A stretch of 64,000 nt of DNA from Yersinia mollaretii ATCC 43969 (lineage in GTDB: Bacteria; Pseudomonadota; Gammaproteobacteria; Enterobacterales; Enterobacteriaceae): the NCBI RefSeq assembly GCF_013282725.1, contig NZ_CP054043.1:124001-188000 (forward strand). The letters are read 5' to 3'. Both the position numbers and the translations under genes were made by a program. Below, piece by piece: positions 45,816 to 54,938 of the stretch. Below the pieces are notes generated by a model. It was given only the letters and a program-made list of their open reading frames with translations, was not told the DNA's origin and did no database searches. Positions within the stretch are counted from its first letter, which is position 1. Each line of letters begins with the position of its first letter.

Positions 45816-46715
45816 TTATGCGCGCGGATGATGCTGTTGGTGTAGCTGCTTCAAACGTTCAGTCGCTACATGGGTATAAATCTGGGTCGTCGACAGATCA
45901 CTGTGGCCCAGTAACATTTGTACCACACGCAGATCCGCACCATGATTCAACAGATGCGTGGCAAAAGCATGCCGCAATACGTGGGGCGAAAGCCGTTCAC
46001 TATCAATACCCGCAAGGATCGCATAGTGTTTGATTCGATGCCAGAAAGTCTGGCGGGTCATTTGCTGGCTGCGGTTGCTGGGGAACAGCACATCCAGCGC
46101 CTGACCATTGATAAGCCACGGCCGCCCGTGCTCCATGTAATTCTCAATCCAGTACACTGCTTCTTCGCCCAAAGGCACAAGCCGCTCTTTATTGCCTTTA
46201 CCAATGACCCGCACCACGCCTTGGCGCAAACTGACGTCGCTGATGGTTAGCCCGACCAGTTCAGACACCCGCAAGCCCGTGGCATAAAGCACTTCCAGCA
46301 TCGCTTTATCACGCAACTCCAGCGGGATATCGACATTGGGGGCGTTGAGCAATGCATCAACCTGCGCCTCACTGAGATCTTTCGGTAGTCGCTGCGGCAG
46401 CTTAGGCGATGAAAGCGCGGCTGTCGGATCATCATCGCGTAACTTTTCGCGATATAAGTATTGGAATAGCCGCCGCATCGCACTGAGCAAACGGGCGGAA
46501 CTGGTGGCTTTATATCCACCCTCAATGCGCTCAGCAAGGAAAGATTGCAACTCCTGCGAACCGGCGCGCAATAAATCACTGCCGTGATGATCTAGCCATC
46601 CAGTTAATGCATGTAAGTCCAAACGGTATGACGCCAGCGTATTCTCCGCCAGATTTCGCTCCAGCCACAAAGCATCAAGAAACTGCTCAATCAGCGGATT
46701 ATTTTGCTGTTGCAT
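45816..46715 (-). CDS. xerD: Tyrosine recombinase XerD
   Basis: Resolves chromosome dimers at dif together with XerC and FtsK. The 299-residue protein has an N-terminal SAM-like core-binding domain (1-100) and a catalytic domain with Arg in ATGLRVSELVGL, the block HVLRHAFATHLL (His, Arg), the second His in LLGHSDLSTTQIYTH and the nucleophilic Tyr therein. It is the first gene of xerD-dsbC-recJ and is divergent from fldB, 106 bases away. Confidence 0.97.
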   Translation of the reverse strand: MQQQNNPLIEQFLDALWLERNLAENTLASYRLDLHALTGWLDHHGSDLLRAGSQELQSFLAERIEGGYKATSSARLLSAMRRLFQYLYREKLRDDDPTAALSSPKLPQRLPKDLSEAQVDALLNAPNVDIPLELRDKAMLEVLYATGLRVSELVGLTISDVSLRQGVVRVIGKGNKERLVPLGEEAVYWIENYMEHGRPWLINGQALDVLFPSNRSQQMTRQTFWHRIKHYAILAGIDSERLSPHVLRHAFATHLLNHGADLRVVQMLLGHSDLSTTQIYTHVATERLKQLHQQHHPRA

Positions 46716-46821
46716 TGCCGTCGCTCTCTTTGATTGAACTCAGCGGCCATTATGCCTGATGACGAGACAAATCTGGTACACTCGATGCTATTCCTTATTA
46801 GTAATGCTATGGCTATACATC

Positions 46822-47340
46822 ATGAAGATTGGTCTCTTTTACGGCTCCAGCACCTGTTATACCGAAATGGTAGCAGAAAAAATCCGCGATATTCTCGGCG
46901 AAGATTTGGTTGATTTACACAATCTAAAGGATGTTAGCCCCCGCTTGATGGAGGAGTATTCCATCCTGATTTTGGGTATTCCTACCTGGGATTTTGGTGA
47001 GTTACAGGAAGACTGGGAAGCCATTTGGCCACAGTTAACTGAGCTTAACCTCAAGGGAACGATTGTCGCCATGTATGGTATGGGAGATCAATTCGGTTAT
47101 AGCGAATGGTTCTTGGATGCCCTCGGCATGTTGCATGACCATATTGCGCCGCTGGGCGTGAAATTTATCGGTTTTTGGCCAACTTCAGGGTTTGAATTTA
47201 CCAGTCCCAAACCTCTCAGCGCCGATGGTAAACACTTTGTCGGTCTGGCGTTGGATGAGGTTAACCAATACGACCTGAGTGAAGCGCGGATCGAGCAGTG
47301 GTGTGAACAAATTCTGTTAGAGATGGACGAACTGCTTTAA
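46822..47340 (+). CDS. fldB: Flavodoxin FldB
   Basis: A 172-residue FMN electron carrier of the long-chain flavodoxins. The phosphate loop [14 protein letters not shown] lies at residues 6-19 and the two FMN-stacking loops at [14 protein letters not shown] and [14 protein letters not shown] chose the ATG at 46822, which gives the family N-terminus MKIGLFYGS and the E. coli length; the frame is open 21 codons further up. SoxRS-regulated in E. coli; divergent from xerD as there. Confidence 0.96.
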   Translation: MKIGLFYGSSTCYTEMVAEKIRDILGEDLVDLHNLKDVSPRLMEEYSILILGIPTWDFGELQEDWEAIWPQLTELNLKGTIVAMYGMGDQFGYSEWFLDALGMLHDHIAPLGVKFIGFWPTSGFEFTSPKPLSADGKHFVGLALDEVNQYDLSEARIEQWCEQILLEMDELL

Positions 47341-47367
47341 TTCAGCGGGTACTGAAGATCAAACAAA

Positions 47368-47385
47368 CGGGCACAAATGTGCCCG
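47368..47385. terminator. Bidirectional terminator between fldB and creD
   Basis: CGGGCAC/GTGCCCG forms a 7-bp stem with a four-base loop between two convergent genes. On the minus strand it is followed by TTTGTTTG, a good tail for creD. Confidence 0.75.
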
Positions 47386-47398
47386 CTTCAACCCAATT

Positions 47399-48826
47399 TT
47401 ACTTCCACAACCGGAATTTATCTTGAGAGCCGCCCCCCGCAGGCAGGGCTTCGATCGACATATCCTCAGTTTTAGCGTCGGTTTCCATCGTCGTTGATTC
47501 ACTGTTTTTTGCGCCGGTAAAACGGGGTGGTGAGGCCACTTGATACCAGTCCAGCCGCCGCGTCAGCAACATCACTGCCGCCAGCACAATAAACAGTAAT
47601 CCAGCCCCGAGTAACAGTGCATTGTCTTCCGATTGCAGCAAGCCAAACAACACCCCGTACAGCAGCAATAAGCCGCTGGCAAACAACACACCACGTAACC
47701 AGCCGCCCAAAACCGCACTCAGATAGACAGCAATTAATGTGCTGCAACTCAGACTGGCGATCAGATAAGCCCACGTGAACCCCAGATGTTCAGAGAACGC
47801 CAGTAACATCAGATAGAACAATACCAGCGCCGCGCCAACCAATAAATATTGAATCGGGTGTACCCGCAGTGAGGTCAGGCTTTCAAACAGGAAGAAGCTG
47901 AAAAATGTCAGGCCAATAAATAAAATAGCGTATTTGATCGCGCGCTCAGTTAACTGATAGTGGTCAACCGGCTCCATTAGGCTGGTGGTGAATGCAGGTA
48001 ACTCATTGAAATCAAAAAGTGCTCCATCGCTGGCAAAGTTAATATTCATGCTATTAGCCAGCCAGTTACTGCTCCAGTGCGCACGGAAGCCATTTTCATC
48101 TACTTTGCGCTGCATCGGGAGGAACTCGCCGACAAAATTAGGGTGCGGCCAGTTACTCTGCAAGGTCAGCTCGCTACTACGCCCAACCGGTACTACCGAG
48201 AGGCTATTGGTTCCCGTCAGAGTCAGCTTAAAGTCGATATCAAATTTGCCCTGCTGAATTTGTGCCCGTGTCAACGGGGCATGCACTCCTTGCGCCGATC
48301 GCCCCAGAAAAGCCCCCGGCTCAAAGTTGATTTTTTCACTGCCTAGCGTCAGCGGCGAAATCTGTTGGATACCTCGTGAATCACTTAGTGCCAATACCAG
48401 CGACGGTGTGCCAATGATGACGCCCTCGCGATCCAAGTCATCCAGCGAGGAGACTTCAAATTGGCTGTGGAAATAAAGCTCCCCCTGATATACCTGCGCT
48501 TTATAAATGCCCAGTTGGCGCACTTCAACATTTGGCGCACCTTTGACTGTCATGACCTCGGGCAGTAAGTAGCGATGGCGGCTAACCCGCTGCCCCTGCT
48601 TCTTGCCATCCACTTCTGTTTCCACCCATTCGCTATAAGGCACCACAATCAGCGGGCCAAGGATCTTCTGAGATCGGCTGGTGCTGTCACTCACTTTATC
48701 AATCACACTCTGCCGATAGCCGCTGCGCTCATCGATGACATTCAGCAACATCTCTTTCGGGACCATCATCAACAAAATTAAGCCCAGCAGTGTGGCTATT
48801 TTCCAAAACAGTACAGATTTGAACAT
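47399..48826 (-). CDS. creD: Inner membrane protein CreD
   Basis: A 475-residue inner-membrane protein: one N-terminal helix (8-25), a large extracytoplasmic domain to about residue 300, and five or six C-terminal helices. It is the most strongly CreB-activated gene in E. coli; loss or overproduction affects envelope integrity and colicin E2 tolerance. The start MFKSVLFWKIATLLGLILLMM and the PIQYLLVGAAL block match CreD. It follows creC after 92 bases that hold a Cre-tag array, so it can be induced separately. Confidence 0.92.
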   Translation of the reverse strand: MFKSVLFWKIATLLGLILLMMVPKEMLLNVIDERSGYRQSVIDKVSDSTSRSQKILGPLIVVPYSEWVETEVDGKKQGQRVSRHRYLLPEVMTVKGAPNVEVRQLGIYKAQVYQGELYFHSQFEVSSLDDLDREGVIIGTPSLVLALSDSRGIQQISPLTLGSEKINFEPGAFLGRSAQGVHAPLTRAQIQQGKFDIDFKLTLTGTNSLSVVPVGRSSELTLQSNWPHPNFVGEFLPMQRKVDENGFRAHWSSNWLANSMNINFASDGALFDFNELPAFTTSLMEPVDHYQLTERAIKYAILFIGLTFFSFFLFESLTSLRVHPIQYLLVGAALVLFYLMLLAFSEHLGFTWAYLIASLSCSTLIAVYLSAVLGGWLRGVLFASGLLLLYGVLFGLLQSEDNALLLGAGLLFIVLAAVMLLTRRLDWYQVASPPRFTGAKNSESTTMETDAKTEDMSIEALPAGGGSQDKFRLWK

Positions 48827-48867
48827 GACTTGCGCTCCTTTTAAGGTCAGGAGAGCAGCTTAAGCCA

Positions 48868-48909
48868 GTGAAGTGAAAGGGGAATGAAGCTATGTGAAGC
48901 GAGAGTGAA
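48868..48909 (-). promoter_or_regulatory. Cre-tag repeats (CreB binding sites) before creD
   Basis: On the minus strand TTCACTCTCGCTTCAC (48909-48894) is an exact match to the CreB consensus TTCAC-N6-TTCAC. Further TTCAC half-sites lie at 48873-48877 and 48868-48872, and an imperfect TTCAT at 48884-48888, at roughly 10-11 base spacing. It lies in the creC-creD gap, 68 bases before the creD start. Confidence 0.85.
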
Positions 48910-48918
48910 GTCAGCCGA

Positions 48919-50346
48919 TCAAGCGCTGTCGAGCGGCAGTGCCAAACGGGCACAAACCCCTTGCGGCAGGCGGTTCTCCAGAGAAATTGTCCCTTGATGA
49001 ATCGCCGCCACTTCGCGCACAAAATTCAGTCCCAGCCCGGTACTTTTGGGGCTATTGGCTCTGGGCAGCGAATAAAAACGGTCGAAAATCTTCTCTTGAG
49101 CATAATCTGGAATGCCGCTGCCACTGTCCTCAACGGTAATCAGATATTGGGCCGTTTGCCGCTCACCTAGTAATGTCACCTCGCCCCCCACAGGCGTGAA
49201 ATCCAGTGCATTATCAATCAGATTGGTCAGCGCCTGACTGAGCAGAAAAGCATCGCCCGTTAATATCGCGCTATCGGCCCCAATGAGCCGGAGGCGAATG
49301 CCGCGACTGACCGCCTGAGCCTCTTTGCCACTGAAGGTCTGTTTCAATATGGCGCTAATCTCCAACGGGGAGAGTTGCACATCGACTCGGCTCTCCAGCC
49401 GCGCCTGAATCAGCATTTTATCCACCAACTGCTGGATACGCGCACTTTGCTGTTCGATATTAAGGAGGAAGCGCTGAGCCGTGGCCGGTGGCGGAGATTC
49501 CCGCAGTAACTCAGCAGCCCCCGTGATGGCTGCCAGCGGGCTTTTCAGTTCATGGGTCAGCGTGTGAACATATTGTTCGATATAGGCTTTACCATCCAAC
49601 TTCAGCCGCATACTTTCCAAAGCCCGCGCCAGATCATTCAGCTCGCTGCTGCCCATGGCTGGCAGCGCCACTGATTGGCCCTCGGCAACTCGCTCGGCGT
49701 AATTGACTAACTTGCCGATGGCCCGATTGATCCACCAGACAAATCCCAAGCCAATCAGCAGTGCAATGCCCAACAAAATCCCACCGGCTAACAAGATCTT
49801 ACGTTCACTGCGCTTGATCACCGGAGCCATGGAGATATTGGGTTTACCCACACTGAGCACCCCGATAATTTGGTTCTCAACCATGACCGGAGCCGCCACA
49901 TACATCACCGAACTTTGCTCATCATTGGGGTCAGTGCGACTACTGCGCGCGCCATACTCGCCGCGCAATGTCAGCCAGACATCATTCCAGCGTGAATAGT
50001 CTTGCCCCACGGCTTTGCCCGATGAATCAAAGATCACCCGCCCGTCAGCATCGGTCAGGTAGACCCGATATTCGTTGCGATCCTTGCGGATACCCTCGAT
50101 ATTGGCCCCAATGGGCCGCAAATTCAGTGACGCAAAGGCTTGCGCCAGTTGGCCCCCCGCGACCCTATTTTGCAGCATATCCTGCCGGGCAAACTGTGCC
50201 AGCAAGGTCGCCGTATCCACCAATGTGCCTTCGGTAGCGCGCCGTACTCCGGGCTTCACTTCCTGCACAAAAATACGAATCACAAAGTAACCGGCAATGG
50301 CGACGATCAAAAAGTAGCCCAACAGCAGGCGCACACCGATTTTCAT
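48919..50346 (-). CDS. creC: Sensor histidine kinase CreC
   Basis: A 475-residue membrane sensor kinase. It has TM1 (7-27), a periplasmic domain (about 28-183) with DNRVIFDSSGKAVGQDYSRW-like PDC features, TM2 (185-205), HAMP, and a kinase core with the phosphorylated His in HTLTHELKSPLAAI (near residue 265), the N box LTNLIDNALDFTP and G boxes DSGSGIP and STGLGLNFVREV. Responds to carbon source and growth state in E. coli. It partners with CreB, 55 bases upstream. Confidence 0.95.
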   Translation of the reverse strand: MKIGVRLLLGYFLIVAIAGYFVIRIFVQEVKPGVRRATEGTLVDTATLLAQFARQDMLQNRVAGGQLAQAFASLNLRPIGANIEGIRKDRNEYRVYLTDADGRVIFDSSGKAVGQDYSRWNDVWLTLRGEYGARSSRTDPNDEQSSVMYVAAPVMVENQIIGVLSVGKPNISMAPVIKRSERKILLAGGILLGIALLIGLGFVWWINRAIGKLVNYAERVAEGQSVALPAMGSSELNDLARALESMRLKLDGKAYIEQYVHTLTHELKSPLAAITGAAELLRESPPPATAQRFLLNIEQQSARIQQLVDKMLIQARLESRVDVQLSPLEISAILKQTFSGKEAQAVSRGIRLRLIGADSAILTGDAFLLSQALTNLIDNALDFTPVGGEVTLLGERQTAQYLITVEDSGSGIPDYAQEKIFDRFYSLPRANSPKSTGLGLNFVREVAAIHQGTISLENRLPQGVCARLALPLDSA

Positions 50347-50401
50347 AGGGAACTGATTTTCATAGACAATAACTCATGGGCGAGGACTCATCATCGGCAA
50401 T

Positions 50402-51100
50402 TTAGGCTTGATATGTCAGGCTATAGCCCAAGCCACGATGGGTGCGGATAGGCGACTCTTCATCGTAAGTCATGCGCAGTTTTGAGCGCAGGGTTTTGAT
50501 GTGAGTATCAACCGTGCGATCTTGGCTCTCTTCCGCCTGCGCCCAGACGATATCCATCAGTTGTTGGCGTGAAAATATGCGCTCTGGGGCCAGCAATAAC
50601 GTTTTCAGCAGCAGGTATTCATAGCGCGTTAGCCATAAAACTTGCTGATGATAGGTCACGCGCGCGCCCGCTTCATCCAAGGTGAAATGGCCAAATTGGT
50701 GTAATGCGGCGGGCACCGAGAGCGTTTGTGACTTTTGTAAGCGCCGCAAAACGGTGCGCACTCTGGCACTCACCTCTCGGGGCGAGAAGGGTTTGGCAAT
50801 ATAGTCGTCGGCACCCATTTCCAGCCCGACAATCCGGTCCAGCTCTTCGCTACGCGCCGTCAAAAAGACCACTGGCAGTTCTGGCATCTGCGCCAATAAG
50901 CGGCGGCAGAGCTCAAAACCGTTGATATCAGGCAAGCCGACATCCACGATCGCTAGTGCTGGCGGGCCGTTAGCCAGTGCTGCCAGCGCAGGCTCCCCCC
51001 GGTCAAACCACCGGAGGGTAAAACCTTCACTTTCTAAGGTATAAATCAGCGTGTCGGCGATGCTCGGCTCATCTTCCACCAGCCAAATCAAAGGCTTCAT
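50402..51100 (-). CDS. creB: Response regulator CreB
   Basis: A 232-residue OmpR-type regulator. The receiver domain has the acidic pair EDE (9-11), the phospho-accepting Asp in IVDVGLPDINGFE (near 53), Thr in FLTARSEE and Lys in YIAKPFSPREV; the winged helix covers residues 130-230 (LTRYEYLLLKTLLLAPERIFSRQQL, HIKTLRSKLR and THRGLGYSL). Phosphorylated by CreC, it activates genes with Cre tags. Its ATG overlaps the end of cptA by four bases, so it is joined to the sdhE-cptA operon. Confidence 0.95.
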   Translation of the reverse strand: MKPLIWLVEDEPSIADTLIYTLESEGFTLRWFDRGEPALAALANGPPALAIVDVGLPDINGFELCRRLLAQMPELPVVFLTARSEELDRIVGLEMGADDYIAKPFSPREVSARVRTVLRRLQKSQTLSVPAALHQFGHFTLDEAGARVTYHQQVLWLTRYEYLLLKTLLLAPERIFSRQQLMDIVWAQAEESQDRTVDTHIKTLRSKLRMTYDEESPIRTHRGLGYSLTYQA

Positions 51101-51525
51101 CGATTCAAACCCTCATCAGCATCAAAGGAGTGGCGCAGCAGCAGGCAGAGTTGCCGCCACTCATCTTCTGACATGCTATCAGCCGCCAGCCATAAACGCT
51201 TACGGGTCGAACGGTGACCTGCCTGTTTTAAGCTCAATAACACGCCATAACGGGTAATCCAGGGCTGTTTAACGACACTCCATTCGAGCCTTTTCCATAG
51301 CACCACATTGCCGGGTTTCAGCCTGATTTCACCCTGACATGAGGTAATGTTTTTCTGGCTGCGGATACACTCAAACACCACCAGTGTTAGCAATACTAGC
51401 CATAGCGCGGTATAGCCCTGGGGCCAGGGCGCGACTAATGTGAGTATCACTAAAACACCATGTGTCAATAAAGAGAAAAGTTGAGTGTGCCAGGATATCC
51501 GCAGGTCACATCGCCACTGGGCCAC
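51097..51525 (-). CDS. cptA: YgfX/CptA membrane protein
   Basis: A 142-residue inner-membrane protein with two close helices near residues 17-51 and a basic cytoplasmic tail ([16 protein letters not shown] near residue 118). In E. coli YgfX (CptA) was described as a toxin that inhibits cell division through FtsZ and MreB and is countered by SdhE (CptB); this role is debated. The start codon is GTG and lies 20 bases inside sdhE, so the pair is coupled. creB follows with a four-base overlap. Confidence 0.9.
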   Translation of the reverse strand: MAQWRCDLRISWHTQLFSLLTHGVLVILTLVAPWPQGYTALWLVLLTLVVFECIRSQKNITSCQGEIRLKPGNVVLWKRLEWSVVKQPWITRYGVLLSLKQAGHRSTRKRLWLAADSMSEDEWRQLCLLLRHSFDADEGLNR

Positions 51526-51772
51526 GGGCTTTATTTCGTGCTTGGATCAGTTTCACCATCTGACGCAGCTCACTATCCTGCGGCTCCCCATGATTCATCA
51601 GCCAGTTAAATAAGTCTGGGTCATCGCACTCGAGTAAACGAATAAAAACCTGCTTCTCATGATCACTCAAACCATCATATTCATATTCGAAAAACGGCAT
51701 GATGGAGATATCTAGTTCGCGCATACCACGGCGGCACGCCCAGTGAATACGGGATTTATTATCGATTTCCAT
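51506..51772 (-). CDS. sdhE: FAD assembly factor SdhE
   Basis: An 88-residue helical protein that promotes covalent FAD attachment to succinate dehydrogenase and fumarate reductase. The RGM(R)E signature is present in [14 protein letters not shown] (residues 12-25), and the rest ([16 protein letters not shown]) is almost the same as in E. coli. Also called YgfY or CptB, it is the proposed antitoxin of CptA. First gene of sdhE-cptA-creB-creC; the 297-base gap to divergent ygfZ (51773-52069) holds both promoters. Confidence 0.96.
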   Translation of the reverse strand: MEIDNKSRIHWACRRGMRELDISIMPFFEYEYDGLSDHEKQVFIRLLECDDPDLFNWLMNHGEPQDSELRQMVKLIQARNKARGPVAM

Positions 51773-52069
51773 GTCCTGATTGACTCCTCAATGAAGGATA
51801 CTGATAGGCTAAAGGGGCTATAGTGCTGTTTTTTTCAATCATATTCCGCACTCTGCCACAGAATCTGCGGTCATTGTACCTCAGAAAAGGGGAATTCGGA
51901 GATTGGATAATAATGACCCATCCGTGGAATATCTGCTTGCAAAGCTACCCGACTATTTTACCATTAAGGTATAAGCTCACAGCATCCCATTGGCTGAACA
52001 TCGTTCATGCGCAGGATGCTCTTTATTCACAGACACTCTACCCAATGTAATTGGAGTTGCAGGTAAACA

Positions 52070-53062
52070 ATGGCACATAACACTCCGTTCGCTGCACAAC
52101 CCCCCGTCGCCTCCTCCGCGTTGCCGTTAACGCTGATTTCACTTGAGGATTGGGCACTGGTGACATTAACTGGCGCTGATCGGGTCAAATATCTGCAAGG
52201 ACAAGTGACCGCAGATATTGATGCCCTGCCCGCTGATCAGCATATTCTTTGCGCCCATTGTGATGCCAAAGGGAAGATGTGGAGCAACCTGCGGCTATTT
52301 TACCGTGGTGAAGGGTTGGCATTTATCGAGCGCCGCAGTCTGCTGGATAATCAGTTAAGCGAGCTGAAGAAGTACGCCGTGTTCTCCAAAGTGGTGATTG
52401 CTGCGCAGCCCGAGACAGTTTTATTGGGTGTGGCAGGCGCACAGGCGAGAGTCGCACTGGCAGGACTGTTTGCCGAATTGCCCAGTGCCGAGCATCCGGT
52501 GGTACAGCAAGGCAATAGCACGCTGCTGCACTTCTCGCTGCCTGCGGAACGTTTTCTGTTGGTAACGGATGCAGAACAAGCACAGCAACTGGTTGATAAA
52601 CTGGCTGATCACGCACAATTGAATAACAGCAAACAGTGGTTGGCGCTGGATATCGAAGCAGGTTTCCCGATCATTGATGCGGATACCAGTGCGCAATTTA
52701 TTCCACAAGCCACGAACATTCAGGCGTTGAATGGCATCAGCTTCAGTAAAGGGTGTTACACCGGACAGGAGATGGTCGCCAGAGCAAAATATCGGGGTGC
52801 CAACAAGCGCGCGCTCTACTGGCTCGCGGGTCATGCCAGCCGAGTCCCGTCTGTCGGCGAGGATTTAGAGTGGCAGTTGGGTGAGAATTGGCGTCGCACC
52901 GGCAGTGTGTTGGCAGCGATTCAACTCAGTGATGGCAAAGTGTGGGTTCAAGCGGTCTTGAATAACGATCTGGCGGCAGACAGTGTGTTGCGGGTGCGTG
53001 ATGATGCAGAAAGTGTACTTTCTATTCAGCCGTTGCCTTATTCGCTGGCCGAAGATAAGTAA
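52070..53062 (+). CDS. ygfZ: tRNA-modifying / Fe-S repair protein YgfZ
   Basis: A 330-residue folate-binding protein of the GcvT-like fold that supports assembly or repair of certain Fe-S enzymes, including MiaB, and so affects tRNA modification. The hallmark [13 protein letters not shown] lies near residue 227, with the essential Cys. Divergent from sdhE, as in E. coli. Confidence 0.95.
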   Translation: MAHNTPFAAQPPVASSALPLTLISLEDWALVTLTGADRVKYLQGQVTADIDALPADQHILCAHCDAKGKMWSNLRLFYRGEGLAFIERRSLLDNQLSELKKYAVFSKVVIAAQPETVLLGVAGAQARVALAGLFAELPSAEHPVVQQGNSTLLHFSLPAERFLLVTDAEQAQQLVDKLADHAQLNNSKQWLALDIEAGFPIIDADTSAQFIPQATNIQALNGISFSKGCYTGQEMVARAKYRGANKRALYWLAGHASRVPSVGEDLEWQLGENWRRTGSVLAAIQLSDGKVWVQAVLNNDLAADSVLRVRDDAESVLSIQPLPYSLAEDK

Positions 53063-53074
53063 TATTTATAGGCA

Positions 53075-53106
53075 TGCATTGAGGTCGGTGATCCGGCCTC
53101 AATGCA
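53075..53106 (+). terminator. Hairpin after ygfZ
   Basis: A perfect 10-bp stem TGCATTGAGG/CCTCAATGCA (53075-53084 with 53097-53106), which can be extended inward, starts 13 bases after the ygfZ stop codon. The T content after it is poor. Confidence 0.5.
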
Positions 53107-53160
53107 TTATCTCAAAATCAAAGTATTATCTTAAAATCAAAACATTATCTAAAAACATCA
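53105..53160. repeat. Short 19-bp direct repeats
   Basis: Nearly three tandem copies of a 19-bp unit (CATTATCTCAAAATCAAAG, then two variants beginning TATTATCT and CATTATCT) lie between the ygfZ hairpin and the end of yqfA. The third copy is partly degenerate and reaches the yqfA stop codon. Confidence 0.7.
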
Positions 53161-53841
53161 GACGTACAGATAGATCGCCATAAAGTGGCAAACACTGCCG
53201 CCTAATACAAAACCGTGCCAGATAGCGTGACCGAAGCGGATGCGTTTCGAGGCATAAAAAATCACCCCAAGAGTGTAGAGCAAACCGCCGATAGCCAGTA
53301 GCGCTAGCCCGCCAATCTCCAGTTTCACCGCCAACTGATAAATTACAATCAGTGATAACCAGCCCATCGTCAGGTAAGTGACCAGTGACAACACTTCAAA
53401 GCGGTGCGCAAAGGCGAGTTTGAATATCACGCCAACCAGTGCCAGCCCCCAGATTACCGCCATTAAGCCTCGCGCCAGCGGGGAGTCTAGCCCCACCAGC
53501 AGAAACGGCGTATAGGTTCCGGCGATTAAGATGTAAATGGCACAGTGGTCAAACTTCTGTAGCCAGAGTTTCGCCTTGCGGTGTGGAATCGCATGATACA
53601 AGGTGGAGGCCAGAAACAGCAGAATGATGCTGCCGCCATACAGGCTATAGCTGGTGAGCGCTTTGGTATCAGCCCCGCTGTCCACGGCTTGCACCAAAAG
53701 TAATACCAATCCAATAATGCCGAGCACCACACCAATGCCATGGCTGATGCTGTTGGCTATCTCTTCCGCCCAAGGGTAAACCGGAGTCGAGGGTGATGCT
53801 GGCAAGTTAGAGATTGCTGGTGTAGATGATTCATTCTTCAA
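53158..53841 (-). CDS. trhA: Hemolysin III-family (PAQR) membrane protein TrhA/YqfA
   Basis: A 227-residue protein with seven membrane helices of the PAQR/hemolysin III family. It keeps the family polar marks [11 protein letters not shown] near the N-terminus (Glu and His), STLYHAIPH and [16 protein letters not shown] near the C-terminus, which form the metal site. In E. coli it controls membrane lipid balance rather than acting as a haemolysin. The start is TTG with CAGGA about nine bases upstream; no in-frame ATG exists before the conserved region. Confidence 0.92.
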   Translation of the reverse strand: MKNESSTPAISNLPASPSTPVYPWAEEIANSISHGIGVVLGIIGLVLLLVQAVDSGADTKALTSYSLYGGSIILLFLASTLYHAIPHRKAKLWLQKFDHCAIYILIAGTYTPFLLVGLDSPLARGLMAVIWGLALVGVIFKLAFAHRFEVLSLVTYLTMGWLSLIVIYQLAVKLEIGGLALLAIGGLLYTLGVIFYASKRIRFGHAIWHGFVLGGSVCHFMAIYLYV

Positions 53842-54034
53842 TACTAATTATCCTGAATATTATTTGTTTTATCGTACTTAATCGTTTTCTCATCCGGTGA
53901 GTACGGTAGCAGAGTATCCAGTTGCACAAAAATACCGCACTCAGATTAACTGAGAATGATTCCAGTGTACACGTGTACGCTTAAATATTCTGTCAGCACA
54001 TGTAAGCCGTCATGTCGGCGGCGCGTAATTTAGG

Positions 54035-54061
54035 AAAAAACCGGAATACTCCCGTCGGTTT
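54035..54061 (-). terminator. Terminator of ygfF
   Basis: AAACCG (minus strand, starting within the TAA stop codon) pairs with CGGTTT across a 12-base loop, followed by TTT (54035-54037). The stem is short at 6 bp. Confidence 0.55.
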
Positions 54062-54809
54062 ACTTCCCGCCCGCCAGATCCAATACACTGCCAGTGACAT
54101 AAGAAGCGCCATCTGACAGCAACCAGACAATGGCTTCCGCCACTTCTTGCGGATAGCCCCCACGTTTCATGGGCAGTAAATGTTTTACCCGATCAACTCG
54201 CCCCGGTTCGCCGCCACTGGCGTGGATATCGGTGTAAATTAAGCCCGGCCGCACCCCATTGACTCTGATGCCCTCGCCAGCCACTTCCAGCGACAAACCG
54301 GTGGTCAATGTATCAATCGCCCCTTTGGAGGCGGCATAATCCAGATACTCTCCCGGTGCGCCAAGGCGAGCCGCCGCAGAAGAGACATTAACAATCGCGC
54401 CGCCATTACCGCCATGACGGAAGGCCATGCGTTTAACGGCTTCACGGCTACATAAGAAATAGCCCGTCACATTGGTGGCCAGCACCCGGTTGATGCGCTC
54501 GGCGGTTAGCCCTTCGATAGTGGATTGCGTAAACAGAATACCGGCATTATTGACCAGCGCGGTGAGCGGCCCTAGCTGGGCCTCAAGTTGCTCAAACAGC
54601 GCGACAACCTGTAGCTCATCGGCGATATCGGCCTGTAGTGCTACGGCTAATCCCCCGGCAGCAGCAATCTCGGCCACCACCTGTCGGGCCGCTTCTGCGT
54701 CATTGATATAATTGACCGCCACCCGATAACCCTGCTTTGCCAGCAGCAATGCTGTGGCGCGGCCAATGCCTCGGCTGCCGCCCGTCACTAATGCAACTTT
54801 CTTATGCAT
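54060..54809 (-). CDS. ygfF: Short-chain dehydrogenase/reductase YgfF
   Basis: A 249-residue classical SDR with TGGSRGIGRATA at residues 9-20, LVNNAGILF, the catalytic Ser in NVSSAAARLG and YAASK near residue 156. It matches E. coli YgfF, which lies in the same neighbourhood of gcvP. I took the ATG at 54809, preceded by AGGGA and giving the family start MHKKVALVTGG, rather than an open frame 20 codons further up. Substrate unknown; it belongs to the glucose dehydrogenase-like SDRs. Confidence 0.9.
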   Translation of the reverse strand: MHKKVALVTGGSRGIGRATALLLAKQGYRVAVNYINDAEAARQVVAEIAAAGGLAVALQADIADELQVVALFEQLEAQLGPLTALVNNAGILFTQSTIEGLTAERINRVLATNVTGYFLCSREAVKRMAFRHGGNGGAIVNVSSAAARLGAPGEYLDYAASKGAIDTLTTGLSLEVAGEGIRVNGVRPGLIYTDIHASGGEPGRVDRVKHLLPMKRGGYPQEVAEAIVWLLSDGASYVTGSVLDLAGGK

Positions 54810-54887
54810 ATCCCTGCTCCCTATTTCACCGTGAATATTTGCCGCAATTTGAGGAGTAAGCGTAGCCATTCATCAAGAAAATACCAA

Positions 54888-54918
54888 CAAAAACAAAAGG
54901 GCCGCTTGCGCGACCCTT
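54888..54918 (-). terminator. Rho-independent terminator of gcvP
   Basis: A 9-bp stem AAGGGTCGC/GCGGCCCTT (one G-U pair on RNA) with a GCAA tetraloop is followed by TTGTTTTTG on the minus strand, 20 bases after the gcvP stop codon. It ends the gcvTHP transcript. Confidence 0.9.
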
Positions 54919-54938
54919 GGTTTCATTCACAACATGTA

